Of a DNA stretch of 64,000 nucleotides, positions 48,181 to 61,423 are shown in pieces. Both the position numbers and the translations under genes were made by a program. Under the pieces are notes generated by a model. That model saw only the letters and a program-made list of their open reading frames with translations. It was not told where the DNA came from and made no database searches. The stretch lies in the NCBI GenBank assembly GCA_038496445.1, contig JALMLS010000009.1, forward strand, positions 124,001-188,000. Reading direction: 5' to 3'. The DNA comes from Trichosphaerium sp. ATCC 40318. Lineage: Eukaryota > Discosea > Flabellinia > Trichosidae. How positions within the stretch are numbered: the first letter of the stretch is position 1; the number at the start of each line of letters is the position of its first letter.

Positions 48181-50860
48181 ATGCGCGTCTTACTTTGTGT
48201 TTGTATCATTTTATTAGCGTTGGAATCTTTATGGTACATTTCGAAAACAATAATTGCCCTAACATATTATAGCGTGCGCCATGAGCACTGTGATGTAGTT
48301 ATTGCAGGTTTGTGTCAAGTTTTGTACAAATTGCCTACTAAAACCCAAGAAAGGAGGTACTACTGCTGCGGTAGCTGCGGCGATTTCTTCAGCTAAGTTT
48401 GGAGCTATCACATGCTTGCTTGAACCTACTGACTGGCCAGGGTGAGTACACTTCAGAAGTTATGAAATTGACGTGTATGTAGCGGCCAATTAACAGCGTC
48501 AGGAGTACCAGCAATTGACTTTGCATACGGTGAACTAGTTTATGATAATTTTACACTACCAGTAGGCGATATTGGTGCGTTTTCCTATCAAAGCTTTTGA
48601 GATTTCTCATTCTTCACTGTGAAGATCATAATCCTGCAAACCAAGCCCCAAGTTTTGTGCGTATGATCCAATCATTAGCAAACACAACACACTTATACAC
48701 GTGCACAGTACGTTTTCTTGTTGCTCAATAACAAAAGCGCCTTTTATAGTTGAAACTCTAACGAGTTTTCCAACACATATGATTTATTTATGGGTCGCTT
48801 AGTGTATATGTAGGTTAGCACAAACTGTTTCTTACCAAAAGACTTACTTAAGAGAGGTCTATTACCTCAAATAGAAGAACAAAAGAATCTAAAGGTACCT
48901 CACAATAGCATAAACAAAGAAATTGTTTTCTTTTTTTTTTTTTTTTGGTTGTTGAGTCTTTCCTTCGATTGTCAACTTCTTGATGTTAGGTTTTCTATCA
49001 GACTGTTGTAAAACATGCAAAAATGCATGACTATGGTAACAAGATACACTCACTACATGCAGTACAACGCAAAGCTAAGGAAAATACCAAATGTGGCGGA
49101 TATGATGTCTTTCCTTCACAAGATATTCACGATTGGTATGCTATTTAGATTCAAAAATATAACGTAATATTCTTACACCAGTATTAAGGTATGATGAAAA
49201 AGATTCTGAACGATGGGAAAAAACTGTCATTCATTTTAAAGGACGAACAAACGTAAGGCTAAACACAAGATAAATACTAAACTCAACAAAGACTGTTGTG
49301 TTTATGGACGCAACAGATTGGGGTCAAATTCTGGCTTTATCGGATGCACCTTATTTACAAGGTATTGATGAACGTTTTGATGGAGATACCTCTGGTGAAG
49401 GTGATGATGAATGTGGTAAATGAAACATTTAATTTGTGTTTTGATTCTATCCAAAATAACTTTTTTCTTGTTAAGGTCAGGCTTTTGCATTTAACTTTGC
49501 TCAGAAGCTTCACTCAGAACCTACATACGAGCCACCAAACCCATTTAAAGATAAATATCCAGGTACTCAAAAGGAGGTTGAAACCCGAAAAACAAGAGTT
49601 ATATGATTGCTTACTTACATTACCAAATATAAAGACTTTTACTCTTTCAATACGCCATCAAGAAATTTTACTTGGGACTTTGTATGGACTTACAGAAGAC
49701 TAAATGCATCTGAAATGGCTATGAAAGCTGGTGACGTTACTTTACAGGTTAGTGCAGTGAAAGCTTTAAATAAAAGCAGTCAACAATCTTATTTTTTTCT
49801 TTAAGGCTTGGCAATACGGAAACGATTATCCATTCCACTATTTATTGCTTCCCAAAAACGAAACAAAGAATGCCATGAAAGATAATGAGTGGACAGGTGG
49901 CGTGAATATAAGGTACCCAAGAATATATTTGACTGCTCAGCACTTACATAAATGGTTTCATTGGAATCTCGAATTATTATTTTGGTTTTTTTTTGATTAA
50001 ATGCTATAGTGCTATGTATGATGCAGAAAAGCTAGCAATTGGATACCATTATTGGTTCAAAGCACAAAATCCAAAACTAGAAAAAATGATTACCCTTAAA
50101 TCTGACGTTTTGGGAACGTGCCATGGTCTTTCTAAACTACCTTATGTCAGGTACTTGTTGTTTTTGTGAAAGAAAAATTCAATTCACTACCACAACACTA
50201 AAAAGATGAATCTCCAGAGACTCTAGAAGGTCAATAGGACTCGATGATTTTTTAATACAAGTGAAAGATATCAATGGTAAAGCAACTCAAAAGACAGGCA
50301 AAGAGTTTTATGATAAAGTGCGGGAAGGGAATAAGAAAAAAAACCCAACAATTTTTCTGAGCTGAAAAAAAGTCACTTTGAACTTATGTTTTGAGTTTAG
50401 ATCGCCTTGGGTTGTTATCCAGTTGATATACATGGAAATAATGATTGCCCTTATCCCAAATATATGAATGAACAATATACAGTTCTACCGTACTATGTAC
50501 CACTTAGAGCCTTAACAAATAAGAAAATAAAGAACCTTCTAGTTGCAGGCAACACATTAGCTCAGGTACATTGCCTTCCTTGCAGTGTAGCATAAGTAAC
50601 ATTTACTAGAGCTTCTTATCTAGCGCATCAACACGCACGCACCCAGTTCAGTGGTCAGTAGGTACGTCATTGTTCACAAGAGTGATGTTTTGTTTGATTT
50701 TTTTTTTTTAGGCACAGCAGGCGGTGTTGCTGCGGCATTTATGTCTTTGAATGGCATTCACTCAACCCGTGATTTACTTAAGCGTATTGAAGAGGTCCAA
50801 GAGCACACAAAGAAGTTCACACCACTCACGTGGACACTTCACGGTAAAAAAACAAAATAA
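48181..50860 (+). CDS. FAD-dependent oxidoreductase (FAD_oxidored family), secreted or lumenal
   Basis: Starts with an N-terminal hydrophobic leader (MRVLLCVCIILLALESLWYI). It then enters an FAD-binding Rossmann core split by an intron: DVVIAG then GGTTAAVAAAISS, followed by CLLEPTDWPGGQLTASGVPA. Later exons hold TVIHFKGRTN, VFMDATDWGQILALSD, LSKLPYVR with the following DSRRSIGL, and GCYPVDIHGNNDCP. The C-terminal FAD-binding piece is LRALTNKKIKNLLVAGNTL with GTAGGVAAAFMSLNG. This matches the FAD_oxidored family (as in bacterial xanthan-lyase-associated and related flavoproteins). Stop 50858-50860. The substrate is unknown. Roughly fifteen introns, mostly with GTAC, GTGAG or GTAAG donors. Confidence 0.82.
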
Positions 50861-51041
50861 AAAGCAAACTGTAAATACTCTAAGACGTACAAAAAAAACC
50901 TGACCTGGTTGTATTGTTTCTTTTATTTTCTTGGCTTCAGGAGCTTAGCTAATACCCAAAGGTTTTGTGCTTCAATTTTGCGGCCTTGCCGCCACCGTAT
51001 TGCTCCTGAACAGAGGTTAACTTTGTTTTCGTCTTCTACAT

Positions 51042-53812
51042 CTACTTACCCAATGTACTCACAAGTTTGTGATTTACATCTATTATCTTTAAAGTTCGTT
51101 CTATTAGAGCAGCTGCAATATCAAAATTTCCTAAAGCGATAAAGTAGTTAAGGCTCCGTTTGATACTATTGCGCATACCGAGCTGCATCTCTACAAGTGC
51201 TAGGCTTGAAATGTATTCTGTGTTTTTCCAATTTACACAAATCAAAGCTTCTCGTAACCATATTCTTGCTTCTTTCTGGCGATATTGTAAACCTAACAAA
51301 CCTCATAAGTAACAGATTTCTTTTTCAAAGAAAAATTAAAACACTATGTTTAGGGGCTCTACCTGTGTTGGCTATCGAAACACCTGTTAGATAACGCGCT
51401 CTACAACTCATTGTATCCATAACACTTAAAGTAGCAAACTGTTCTTCAGCCCTAGTAAACTGTTGGTTATGTACATTTTAGCAAAACCATGTGCTAATAT
51501 AAATAAAACTCGTACTGATCAAATTGTTTATGTTGCATTAACTTGCTTGCTAAGCTGTATCGTAGTTGGTTATTAAATGGCCATGTCTGTGACGCGCTTT
51601 TAATAATAGATACTTCACTTGACCATTCTGTTGCTCTATAATAAGTTCGTGATACATAATAACTTGAAAGTAACAGACAAATGATAAAAATCATCCTACA
51701 CGACAATTAGCATACATTGTTTCGCACAAACTAAAGGTAAAACTCTAGTACTTTGGGAATTTGTGTAAAGTTGATAGCAAGAAAGCAATTAACACAAAAC
51801 AATAACCAACATTTGACATGTATAAGTGATTATCATCAAATTCCTACCGAAGCTCAGTGATTCATTTTGGAAAAACGTGATTTCTTTTTTGGCACTTTTC
51901 GCTTACCTCCTCTGCTGTGTTGTCAACTGCTATTACTGGAAAGATGCCACTAAATCTGAAAAAAGGTGCTAAAATAATCATCAAGCATATAAAGAGAAAC
52001 GGCTTCTGATGCTGTCTACGTATTTCCTCCAAAGGAGAATCATTATGTAGATTGAGTATTTTGTTATAAAAGTCTCTCAAGTTATTGTGAAGTGTGAGTA
52101 ACTCTATGTATACTGGCAGTAACACTGCCATCTCTTCATCTTCAGGAAATATACCAACTGATTTGTTTAATATTGAAGGATCATAAGACGACAGCTGTGA
52201 CTTGTATAGGGCGAAGGTTGTAGTGAAAATATCCGAGTCTGTATCATCCAAGCTTAAATTATCAAGAATATGTTCTGAATGCCGTATAAACGTTGATGCA
52301 TTTGTTTTGAGTACATGTGCATATTTTCTTATCATTTTAGCTTGTTTTGGTATTATTTCTGTATTGATAGGGATAGTGAAGATGTTGTGTTTTGAAAAAA
52401 CATTTTTCTTAGTTTTTATAACTAAGTAAAGAAAAACTAGTGACGCTATTGTGACAACTGCAGTAAAAGCACCAAGCAGTTCTGTATCAAAAGTTTCTTT
52501 CGTGAACAAACCAATAGAAGGGACAGGATATCTGGACGAGAAATCATTAGTAAGGCATTGAGCAGTGTTTCAAAGATAAAAAAAAAGAGATCAGAACTTA
52601 CGCAAATGAGTTCGTTAGAGATGCCAGTTGCATTGCAAATGCATAGCATGTGAGATATAACGCGTTGAGTATATCGAGAGTGATAGACATCGGATTATTA
52701 AATAATCTTTCGAGAGGGAATACAGACAATCGAGTTGTTACTACAAAAAAAATTGCTGATCCGATAAGCTAAACAATTATTAAAACGATTATGTTAAATG
52801 TTTGAGTGATCATACTTACCACTTGTCGTCTAATCTTTGAAGCTAATGGTTGTCTAATTATAAAACACAACAAAGTATCAAACAGAAGCAACATAATCAC
52901 AGGGTACAGGTCGATATCAGCAGCGTAAGCGCCAACAATTAAAAATCCCTGGGAGAAAATCAACCATTTAACATAAAGATTCAAACACGTGACAGCGCAC
53001 CAGTGCAATGTGAATTTGCATTAAAGAGTATTCACGCAACGTTTCAAAATATAGGTAAATTATCATAGCGGCTAGAAAGCACATTGTAGCGATCATATGG
53101 CCTCTGCCTACAATAATGAGCGACGCAGTCAAAAAAAAAAACTCAAAAAATTCTGAAAGAAATATGAAGAGAAGTGTGCCTGTTGAATAGAGAATGGCGT
53201 GAGTGTTTGCAGGATGAATAAAGAATAATAAACTGCTCCAAAATGCAACAATGGACTTTCTTCCAAATATTGCAGTACCGAGATAACTCATAAGGAAGGT
53301 ATTTATGACTACACCAACAATAAGTACTTATCAACTGTCAACAGAAAAAAAAAATGTACCGTGTATGGCCACCTGCGTAACTTGTGAGACAAGAGGTTGT
53401 GGGATCGATAGGGAGCTCGCTAAACGTGCTTCCAAGTGAAAACTAAGAGCAGCAAGAGGTCTTTTGTTATGTTAGGTGTATTCCTTTTGTTTTATGATGT
53501 AATGCATACCTGTAGTGGCCGGAGTGCGTCAATGAGCGTCTAATGGGTTTTCCTGTGTCGTCGTGCCTGTCAAGTGTTATTACTTATATATCAAGCGTTC
53601 AGAGCAAATTAAAGCAGTTTTATGCAAAATGTCACTCTTTACTGAAAATAACAGGCATACCCTAAGAACTGCCACAACGGTGTTAAAACACTTGTGACAT
53701 CGTTGTTCTGAGCTATTATGGCCTTTTCTTCCAAAATGTAATTTGTACGCTGGTACAGTTGAAAATACAGCATAAACGCTATTGCTGCCAACGTGAGTGC
53801 GCGTATTGACAT
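51042..53812 (-). CDS. TMTC-like multi-membrane protein with TPR-like tail
   Basis: Minus-strand gene from ATG at 53812 to a stop at 51042. N-terminus: a helix (ALTLAAIAFMLYFQLY), then IIAQNNDVTSVLTPLWQFLG, HDDTGKPIRRSLTHSGHY, VAIHVLIVGVVINTFLM, AIFGRKSIVAFWSSLLFFIH and PANTHAILYSTGTL. These match the TMTC layout: aspartate pair, PL-rich loop, HP-x-x-T. More helices follow. A soluble-looking insertion of about 130 residues lies at 52.0-52.4 kb. The tail (YYRATEWSSEVSIIKSASQ, then ASKLMQHKQF) looks like the TMTC TPR start RTxxRNxDWxxExxLFRSAL. TMTCs are O-mannosyltransferases acting in the ER on secreted proteins such as cadherins. Exact exon joins in the middle are tentative. Confidence 0.72.
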
Positions 53813-54014
53813 GCTGGCCAAACTTTGCTTATTACAACTAGCAGAAACGGCGCACTATCGTGCATTTTGGCGCGTACATTACTACTACCACAGAAACATG
53901 GGTTGGGTGAATACCGTTGAACATAGGAGCAAAAAAACTTAACTGCTTTGATACTCTATTGCGTGAGCATACTTGGGTGTTGCATTGTAGTACTGTAATG
54001 GAATCAAAAATACT

Positions 54015-57000
54015 ATGGCATTAAGAAAAAAGCGTAAAGATGTATGTTGGCCCAAAATCGGCGCTGTAGTGTATCATTTAAACGCATATTGATACGGCTT
54101 CAAATTTAGCGTATTCCGCGCGATAAGTGCACTTACTTTCATGTAGAAAGCGGTCTGGAGCCCCATAACTGCGACAGAGCTGCCCAGCGCCATTTATTTT
54201 CCCGTCAAATATATTAGCGACCACGGTACCTATTTCCAAGTAACTTAGTACTCATAGATCACAGGGTTGAACACAGAAGGTATTTTTTCGGATGTGTTCA
54301 TACAAAACAAGAAGATCGAAAAGGAGGCCACTAAAGTAAAGAAAGAGCTAGAAAAAGGTACGAGGTTTACCGTTTTTACTGGGTCGTACAAAAAAGGTTT
54401 TACGGTACTCTTTTAAGTCGAAATGAGTTACGACGCTTTTATACCATTCAACCTCTCTTTACTACGAGGGATAAAGAAGGAATTGAAAGTCTTGGGCCAA
54501 TATCCGCCGTTTGTTATTGCACTTAAAAAATCAATTAGGAAATGTAAAAAAGGCACAAAAGAACAAAGTCAAGGATCCACATGTGATGGCAACTGTCATA
54601 GTTAAATTCTTTATGGAACTACCTGAACCTGTATGTAATGACACATCGTCATGCGAGATTCTTGCTGCAGCAGGTACAAACCAACTTTTTTTTTTTGCTT
54701 TCTTTATTGGTATATTTTTATTGTGTTTTTGCTAACCTTACTCTCTAGATGTTAATCCTGATCGAACAAAAGAACAGATAGGTGTTCTAAAATCATCATT
54801 GTCAGCACTACCTCTTGCAAGTCAAATGGTGTTTAAATTGACAATTAATCTGCTTGCATCATTGCTAGCGCGTTCATCTCGAAATGATACAAGATTGAAC
54901 AGCCTTGCGAGCTTATTTGGGCCTCTAATATTTGTGTAAGTCAACACTGAATGTACGTTGTAACTCTGCTGTTAGGTACTCAGGGCGTGTGAGTGGTTGG
55001 GAGCAAAAAACAGTCACAGTTACAAAATTGTTGATAACACATAATGACACACTTTTTGTACGAGAAATCACAACTCCACGCCATAATTGACGTATTTCTT
55101 CCTCTCAAGGAGTCCATACGGTTAATACCACCAACTGACACCCCACCTGCAACATCCCGAACTTCAAGTATGGCTTCACCACGTACATCACGATTGGGCA
55201 GTACTTTCAAGAAACGAAAAAGCGCACGTGGACTATCCAAATCAGTACGTTTTAACCCGATATTATTTTCTGACTTAATCAAAGGTTACGGCTTCAGATA
55301 TTGCATCTCTCGATGCCCCATCGGGTCCACGACTAAACCACGTATGCCTATAATATCCATACAGCTTCGTAATACTACATAGATGACAGCAGCCCGACCT
55401 AAGATTCGCAAAGGTGCTAGGAGGCCACCAAAGAGAGGAAACAAAAAAGTTGGTGCTAGTGCACCACAAGATAAGTTCAAGCCTCCAGAAGCTGTTCCAC
55501 TTGGAAAAACAACTGTACGTATAATTCGTTAAAGCTTAGCAGATTGCTCAGTCTTTCTTTTTAGAGCAAAAAGACGAAGTTTGAACCAGTTAAAAAATCA
55601 AAAGAAACAAACAAAGGACAAAAAGGTGGCGCCAAAAGGCTTACTGATGTCAGTTTTGAGCGAAATGTACGTTCGATTATTATTATTAACAAATAGAGCT
55701 CATTTTCTATTGTTAGCCTTCTCAGAGTACAGGTGCTGGCATATCAACAACAGCAAAGTCAAGAGCAAAAAGCACATCAAAAAACAGGGTACTTCAAAAA
55801 ACACAAATACTTGAAATCTCAACTGACGTTTTGATTCAAGGAGCGGACTTATTCGGCGCTATCTGCTGGTACGTACGGACATGCGTTATTTGGGTTTCCA
55901 ACTGGAACGACCAAAACGCTTGTCTTGAGCTAGGAACTGTATGCTGACTTATTCTCCTTCTAGCAAACGATGATTTGCCACCTCCACAATTTTGGGCTGT
56001 CGCCAAACACAACTTCAAACCTCAAGAAGAAGACGATCTGGCATTCTCTAAGGGCGATGAAATTCTTGTTTATGATGATGGAGATGTACGCATAGTTGGT
56101 TTTTTTTGTAAAGCATTAACGTCGTAATTAGGATTGGTGGTTTGGTGAAAATGGAGAAAACTATGGTTATTTCCCGTATAATTATGTAGAAAAAACTGAT
56201 AAGCCAATTCCCAAGCCACAAAAAACACCTGGTAGAGCAAGCTGGTCTTCCGCAAGGCCTAGTGTCTCTGGTGCAAAGTACGGCGCAAAAAAATCTGGAG
56301 GTTTTTTTATTGTTTGTTTTTTAACTCCTTTTTAGCCCTTACTTGCGTATATCTACCAAACGTGTCAGTGTCCATGCTCTAAAACTTAACCCTAATACTG
56401 TTGGTGGAGAAAAGGCCAAGAAATTGACAATTGCCGAGGCAGACATTGACAAAGATGAGTCTCCTCCTCCTTCCTTTAAAATCGATTTTGACAATGATAT
56501 GGAAGATGTACGTTACCTGGTTTATGATAGAGCTCTTTTTTGTTGTTACTTTATAGTTCACAAAATACCTTAAGTGGAAGAGCCAATTATCTGTTGCCAA
56601 GAGGGCTAGACATTAAAATTTCTGAAATCTACGATCACATTTTTAAAGTTTTTGTTTATTAATGTATTACTAGTACTCTGATGAAGTCCAACCACTATTT
56701 ATGGTTGAAGCTATACACAATTTTACTTCAAAAAATCTTGATGACTTAAACTTCAGAAAAGGCGATATGATTGCTGTGTATAAAGACACGGAGGTAAAGT
56801 CTTTTTTTTTTTTCCAAACAATATGTGCTTCGATCTTTATGCTCATTTTTTGCTTGAAAAGGAATGGTGGGAAGGAGAGTTGAATGGTAAATTAGGAAGC
56901 TTTCCTTATAATTACGTTACAAAGATGAAAAATTGGGTTGTTAGTGTTCATAGGTTTAAAGCACAAGAGCAAACTGACTTAAACTTTAATAAACATGCTC

Positions 57001-58477
57001 TTATTGAAGTCACACGAAAAGATGATGTACGTTAACCTCTATTATATATTTGTACAATGACTTGGTCATTGACGCTATGTAGGAATGGTGGACAGGTATT
57101 CATGATGGACAAAGAGGTGACTTTCCTTCAAATTATGTGCTTGAAATTACACAAGACCAAAAACGAGAGCTTGATGCCGGTCTTTCAATACCTGACCTTG
57201 TTATGAGGCTTAAAAAAGGAGCACCTCAACAGGGTACTGCTGATGATAAGAAAGAAAAAGCAGACAACGACCCTATTAACGTAGATGTTGTTAAAGAACC
57301 TAGCGAGGTTGTTGTTGACAACACTAAAACAGAAGATATTGAAAAGGACAAGGCAAAGCTTGAAGATATCGAAAAGTTTTTTAATGACCTTGATGTACCT
57401 GAACAAACTGGTGCAGGTAGTAGAATCTCAGCCAAGGAGATGGAAGATGCTCGAAAGGATATAAATAGCTCAAATGCGTTCTTTAATGCTCTTGATGACG
57501 AAATGGAAGATATGTTTACAACTCCAGAAGATGAAGAGTCCACAACACCTAGGCATGTTATTCCTGAAGGTGAAAATCCAGATACCTTCAAGATAGCAAA
57601 GGTAGCTATAAGGAACGATGGTGAGGATATTAAAGCACGATTGGAGGTTATCAAGCGCGATAAACTGAAGGTCAAGCGTAAATTTGAGGCCTTGGACGCA
57701 GAGAAGGAGCATCGTGAGAAGAGGGAAGAAGCACGTGCTGCTCGTGTTGCTGCAGAGACGAAACGACGAAAACAAGTTGATGCGTTGTATGAACGGCGTA
57801 TCACGACTGAAACCGAGTTACGAGAAAGAACAGAGAAAAGGCGTATCGATACTAATAATCGTATACAACAAGAGATTGATGAGTTACAGCGAGAGATAGG
57901 TACGAGCTGAGAAAAATCAACACAAATTTTTTCCTTCTTTCGTTTTTTTTTCTGATTTTGTTGTAGATACTCTTAAATCAACAGATGATTGGGATCTCTC
58001 TTGTTTTGTTCAGTACGTTTAAAGAGCTTCGTTTATATTATAGATTTGTATTTATTCTTGGTAGAGCACTACACGATTACACAAGTGCAGAAGAGTATGA
58101 TATTTCTTTCATGGAAGGTGATGTTTTTAGGGTTATTTCCAAACAGCATGTACGTGTAAACAAATAAGTAACAAGTTGTCTAATACATGTTTTAGTCTAG
58201 CTGGTGGGATGGCGTATTACTTAATGGTGATATCGGTTCTTTCCCATCGAACTATGTTAAGGAGATAACAAAAGAAGATTATATAGTTCAAGTAAGGTTG
58301 AACGAGACATCTCCAAGAACCCGTCAAAACCCTAGACCAATACACCAAGGCCCAGCTATATCTAGACAAGGATATCCAATGCCTCAACAAAAACCTTTGG
58401 CACCTAATACAAGGGAAAAGAAATTAGCGGCAAGTAGATCAAAAATGCCAGGTGTGCCAAAGTTCAAATACTTTTAA
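54015..58477 (+). CDS. RhoGAP protein with four SH3 domains
   Basis: Plus-strand gene, start 54015 (MALRKKRKD), stop 58475-58477. First a RhoGAP domain: HGLNTEGIFSDVFIQNKKIE, FFMELPEPVCN, LASQMVFKLTINLLASLLAR and LNSLASLFGPLIF. A basic linker follows. Four SH3 domains come next: 55.97-56.2 kb (VAKHNFKPQEEDDLAFSKGD with DWWFGENG), 56.7-56.95 kb (IHNFTSKNLDDLNFRKGD, EWWEGELNG), 56.95-57.15 kb (HRFKAQEQTDLNFNKHA, EWWTGIHDGQRGDFPSNYV) and 58.06-58.28 kb (LHDYTSAEEYDISFMEGDV, SWWDGVLLNG). A long charged coiled coil (57.6-57.9 kb) separates the last two. The joins 55.80-55.96 kb keep frame, so this is one gene. It should inactivate Rho GTPases at cytoskeleton or membrane sites through Pro-rich partners. 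The arginine finger position carries SDV rather than R-x-S/G. Confidence 0.83.
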
Positions 58478-58611
58478 CACGCACCAACTGTAATAAATAA
58501 ATAAAATTATTCACACAGTGGCTTGTTATACGTTTATAGATTATTGTGTGCCAACAAAAAGTGAATTCATTGGCATACACAAGCGCTGGAGTTGCAAAAA
58601 GCAAAAGATAT

Positions 58612-58693
58612 CGACATATGCGAGATTTGAACTCGCGCGTGACTAGCACATCCGGTTAGCAGCCGAACCCCTTAACCACTCGGGCAACATGTC
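58612..58693 (-). tRNA. trnS: tRNA-Ser(GCU)
   Basis: 82-nt class II tRNA, no intron. All arms pair: 7-bp acceptor (one G-T wobble), D arm with GAGTGGTTAAGG, a 5-bp anticodon stem closing the loop CTGCTAA with anticodon GCT (decoding AGC/AGU), a long variable arm (GTG/CAC stem) and a T arm GCGAG-TTCAAAT-CTCGC. Discriminator base G is typical of tRNA-Ser. Internal A and B boxes are intact, so it should be functional. Confidence 0.92.
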
Positions 58694-58789
58694 ATTTCTG
58701 TCTTTGTTACGTAAAATCGTGGTTACACAACGTAAATACCGCCTCTATCTGGTTGTCTAACCGCGATTTTACCTACCAGAGACAGAAAT

Positions 58790-58854
58790 GACATGTTGCC
58801 CGAGTGGTTAAGGGGTTCGGCTGCTAACCGGATGTGCTAGTCACGCGCGAGTTC
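58790..58854 (+). pseudogene. Truncated inverted copy of tRNA-Ser(GCU)
   Basis: Identical to the 5' 65 bases of the functional tRNA-Ser on the opposite strand, ending at GAGTTC of the T arm. The 3' half of the T arm and the acceptor 3' strand are missing, so it cannot fold as a tRNA. It is preceded by about 45 bases that match the flank upstream of the intact tRNA. Confidence 0.88.
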
Positions 58855-59100
58855 TGGAGTTTTACAGAGTAGTTGGAAAGGAATAAGGTCTGTAGGTGCT
58901 TGAATGTCTCCAACCGTTGGGTTTCAACAAATTATAAGCCGTATAAAGCAAAGACAAGCAACCACTTGTAGTAAACAATAGCTAAATGTCTTTTTCCCCA
59001 TTGATGCATTCAAAGAACATGTATTAATGGTGATTCAAGTAAAAGCATCCCAACTGGACCACGACCACCTCTAAAAAGGCGTGGTAAATGATTTTTTATT

Positions 59101-61253
59101 TTATACTACACTTTTCTTTTTAAACACTGCTCCTAGTTCCTTTATGACTATATACAAAAGAAAAACAAGACCCATTGATTGCAAAGCAACAATAACATAA
59201 AAAGTAGAACTCCATCCATATCTTTTCGAAACAACAGCGATCACAATTTGAGCTTCATCCAAAACATTAGCAAAAAATATGAAAAAAGTTAAAAAAAAGG
59301 TTTCCACTAATTTATGTAGTTGATGCTTACCTATACCAGTGCCTAGACTACCCATGCCTTCGATTATACCAACAACAGTAGAAAGAGACTTCTCTTTAAG
59401 CAAAGGATGATCAGCTGCTTCAACAGCAGCAACACTAGCAGTCAGAGACATAGCTCCATCGATAAGCGCTCCACATATTGCCAATAATATTGCATTAGCA
59501 ACCCTTGAATCAGGAGAACGATATTTATAAAGTATAATAGCGCCAATAGCCAGCTACAAAGATCTTAGCGTTTTGGTGGTAAACGATAAGAAAAAAGAAA
59601 GAAAAGAAAATAAACTAACCACGATATCAACAAATAGGACCACAGCACGACCAATCTTTGCTTTGAAGCATGCGTCTGATATTAAACCTTGTTTTTAAAG
59701 CTTTAGTACAATGATAATTTCATAGTGGAAGGTAAAGAAAAGGTACCAAGAGCAAAGTTGCCGGCCATAGCTCCAAAATCATAAAAATTCGCATAGAAAT
59801 CAGCTGTTTTTGCTTGATAGTGTAATCCCAACTTTAAGTAAGATGGAAGCCAGAAGAACATTATATATGATGACGCTCTAGTACATGCAAAAGTGAGGGA
59901 GTAGACAATCACACCTAGTTAAAAGTAAATAATTCTACATCTTGTTTATGGAAAGTAGAAGCATTGCTAAGCCAATGGTTGCTGACTGATCAAAACGACA
60001 AAATACCGAAGGTACTATGGTAAAAGGGAGATAATTGTTTTTAAAAACTAGTCAACTCCAAGCAATCATTTTGCGCACGTGGTATTGTTAATATTCTCCA
60101 AAACGGAACTTGTTTTTCTTTTTCTTCTAATGAATAATTTATATCTTGTCTTGATGACGCCTCGATAAGACTCTGTTTAGAACTTGCTATATCGAACGCA
60201 TTGATGTATACTGATTCTGGTGTCGATGGAAGGAAGTACATGACTTGGAAAGAAATAATAACAGGAATTGAGCCTAGAAGTCTGGTCAAGTGTTTTCTCT
60301 TTTTAGCTCAAAAAACAAAAAAGATTGAAAGGTTTGAACGGTATGTACCAAGAATGAAAAATACATATGGCCACCCCAAAGGTGATCCTACAATTGCTCC
60401 ACCGACAAAATTTGCCAAAATATTACCCATAGAGAGACAAGAAGCCCACAATCCAAAGACTATTTGAGGAATTACTTTGTGTAACTTTTAACATACACTT
60501 GCCTATGCCACGCTTGCTCTTTGGAAACCAAACATTAAGTATAGATACCTATGCTTACGTTAGTATATAAACAATCCAAACAGTATACATGCAAGGTTGG
60601 GCCACCCTACAATAACCATTAAAATTGCACACTTAAAACCTTATGAAAAATTGTCATTGCAAAGTACCGGTTGCTTGGAAACAGGCGAACACAGTCATCA
60701 CTCCAATCCAATAATAATGTGCATGCATATCTATAAAGTACGCTACACCGAGTAGTGAAATCGTTAGACCCATTCCTATCATACCTAAGTCAATAAGTTT
60801 AGTACAAAGGAAAGTAAAACAAAACAATTCCAAAAAAAAAAGCAATTGCAGGTAACAAGCACGTGACATAACGGAATAAAAACTGAGCCACATTGCGCTT
60901 TTTGGTAACATACCAGCGCCGACTATCAAGCTTCTATCCTTTGCCATGTCAGAGAAGTAAGCTATAATCAGTATAGCTAAATAGGGTTAAACGAAGACAA
61001 GATAACGGCGAGTACCAACAGCGTACACCAACGTGAAAATTGTATCTAGTGTGCCGAGAAATAGTCTATCAAAGCCATAAGTCGACTCTAATGTTGGTTT
61101 TACAGTACTAAAAGCTAATAACACGTAAACAGCTGAAATTACTGAAATGTCACTTTTGAAAGTTACTGTACATTTTCTGGTTGCGTGGAATGTCATGTAC
61201 GCTATGTAAGCGAGAAAGAATACAATAGCTTGGTATTTACGCATAACAGCCAT
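59101..61253 (-). CDS. SLC37-family sugar-phosphate/phosphate antiporter
   Basis: Minus-strand, multi-exon MFS transporter, start at 61253 (MAVMRKYQAIVFFLAYIAYM), stop at 59101. Signatures of the glycerol-3-phosphate/glucose-6-phosphate transporter branch: the opening FHATRKCTVTFKS, VKPTLESTYGFDRLFLGTLD, then later the pair SSYIMFFWLPSYLKLGLHY with FYDFGAMAGNFALG. The C-terminal SLSTVVGIIEGMGSLGTGIG corresponds to SLC37 VTGIIDGTGSxGxAxG. Typical SLC37 proteins exchange sugar phosphates for phosphate in the ER. Subfamily assignment from these motifs is good, while the transported sugar cannot be specified. Confidence 0.82.
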
Positions 61254-61423
61254 GCTTTCGCTATTGTCAGCTCAGTTGGCGCTGTTGCGAACACTAGAAG
61301 CTTCTAGCCTTAATTGTGACATTTTGCTTATTTGTAGCTTAATCAAATGTGCTCCAAGTGGCATTATAAAGTGCTCTTAGTGCTAATTGTAACATGGTTT
61401 GTACAAGTAAAAGTTTTTTTATT

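Noticed and set aside
57226-57804. 192-residue Ser-rich open frame on the minus strand
   Set aside because: Antisense of the charged coiled coil of the RhoGAP-SH3 protein; no start context, splice pattern or domain.
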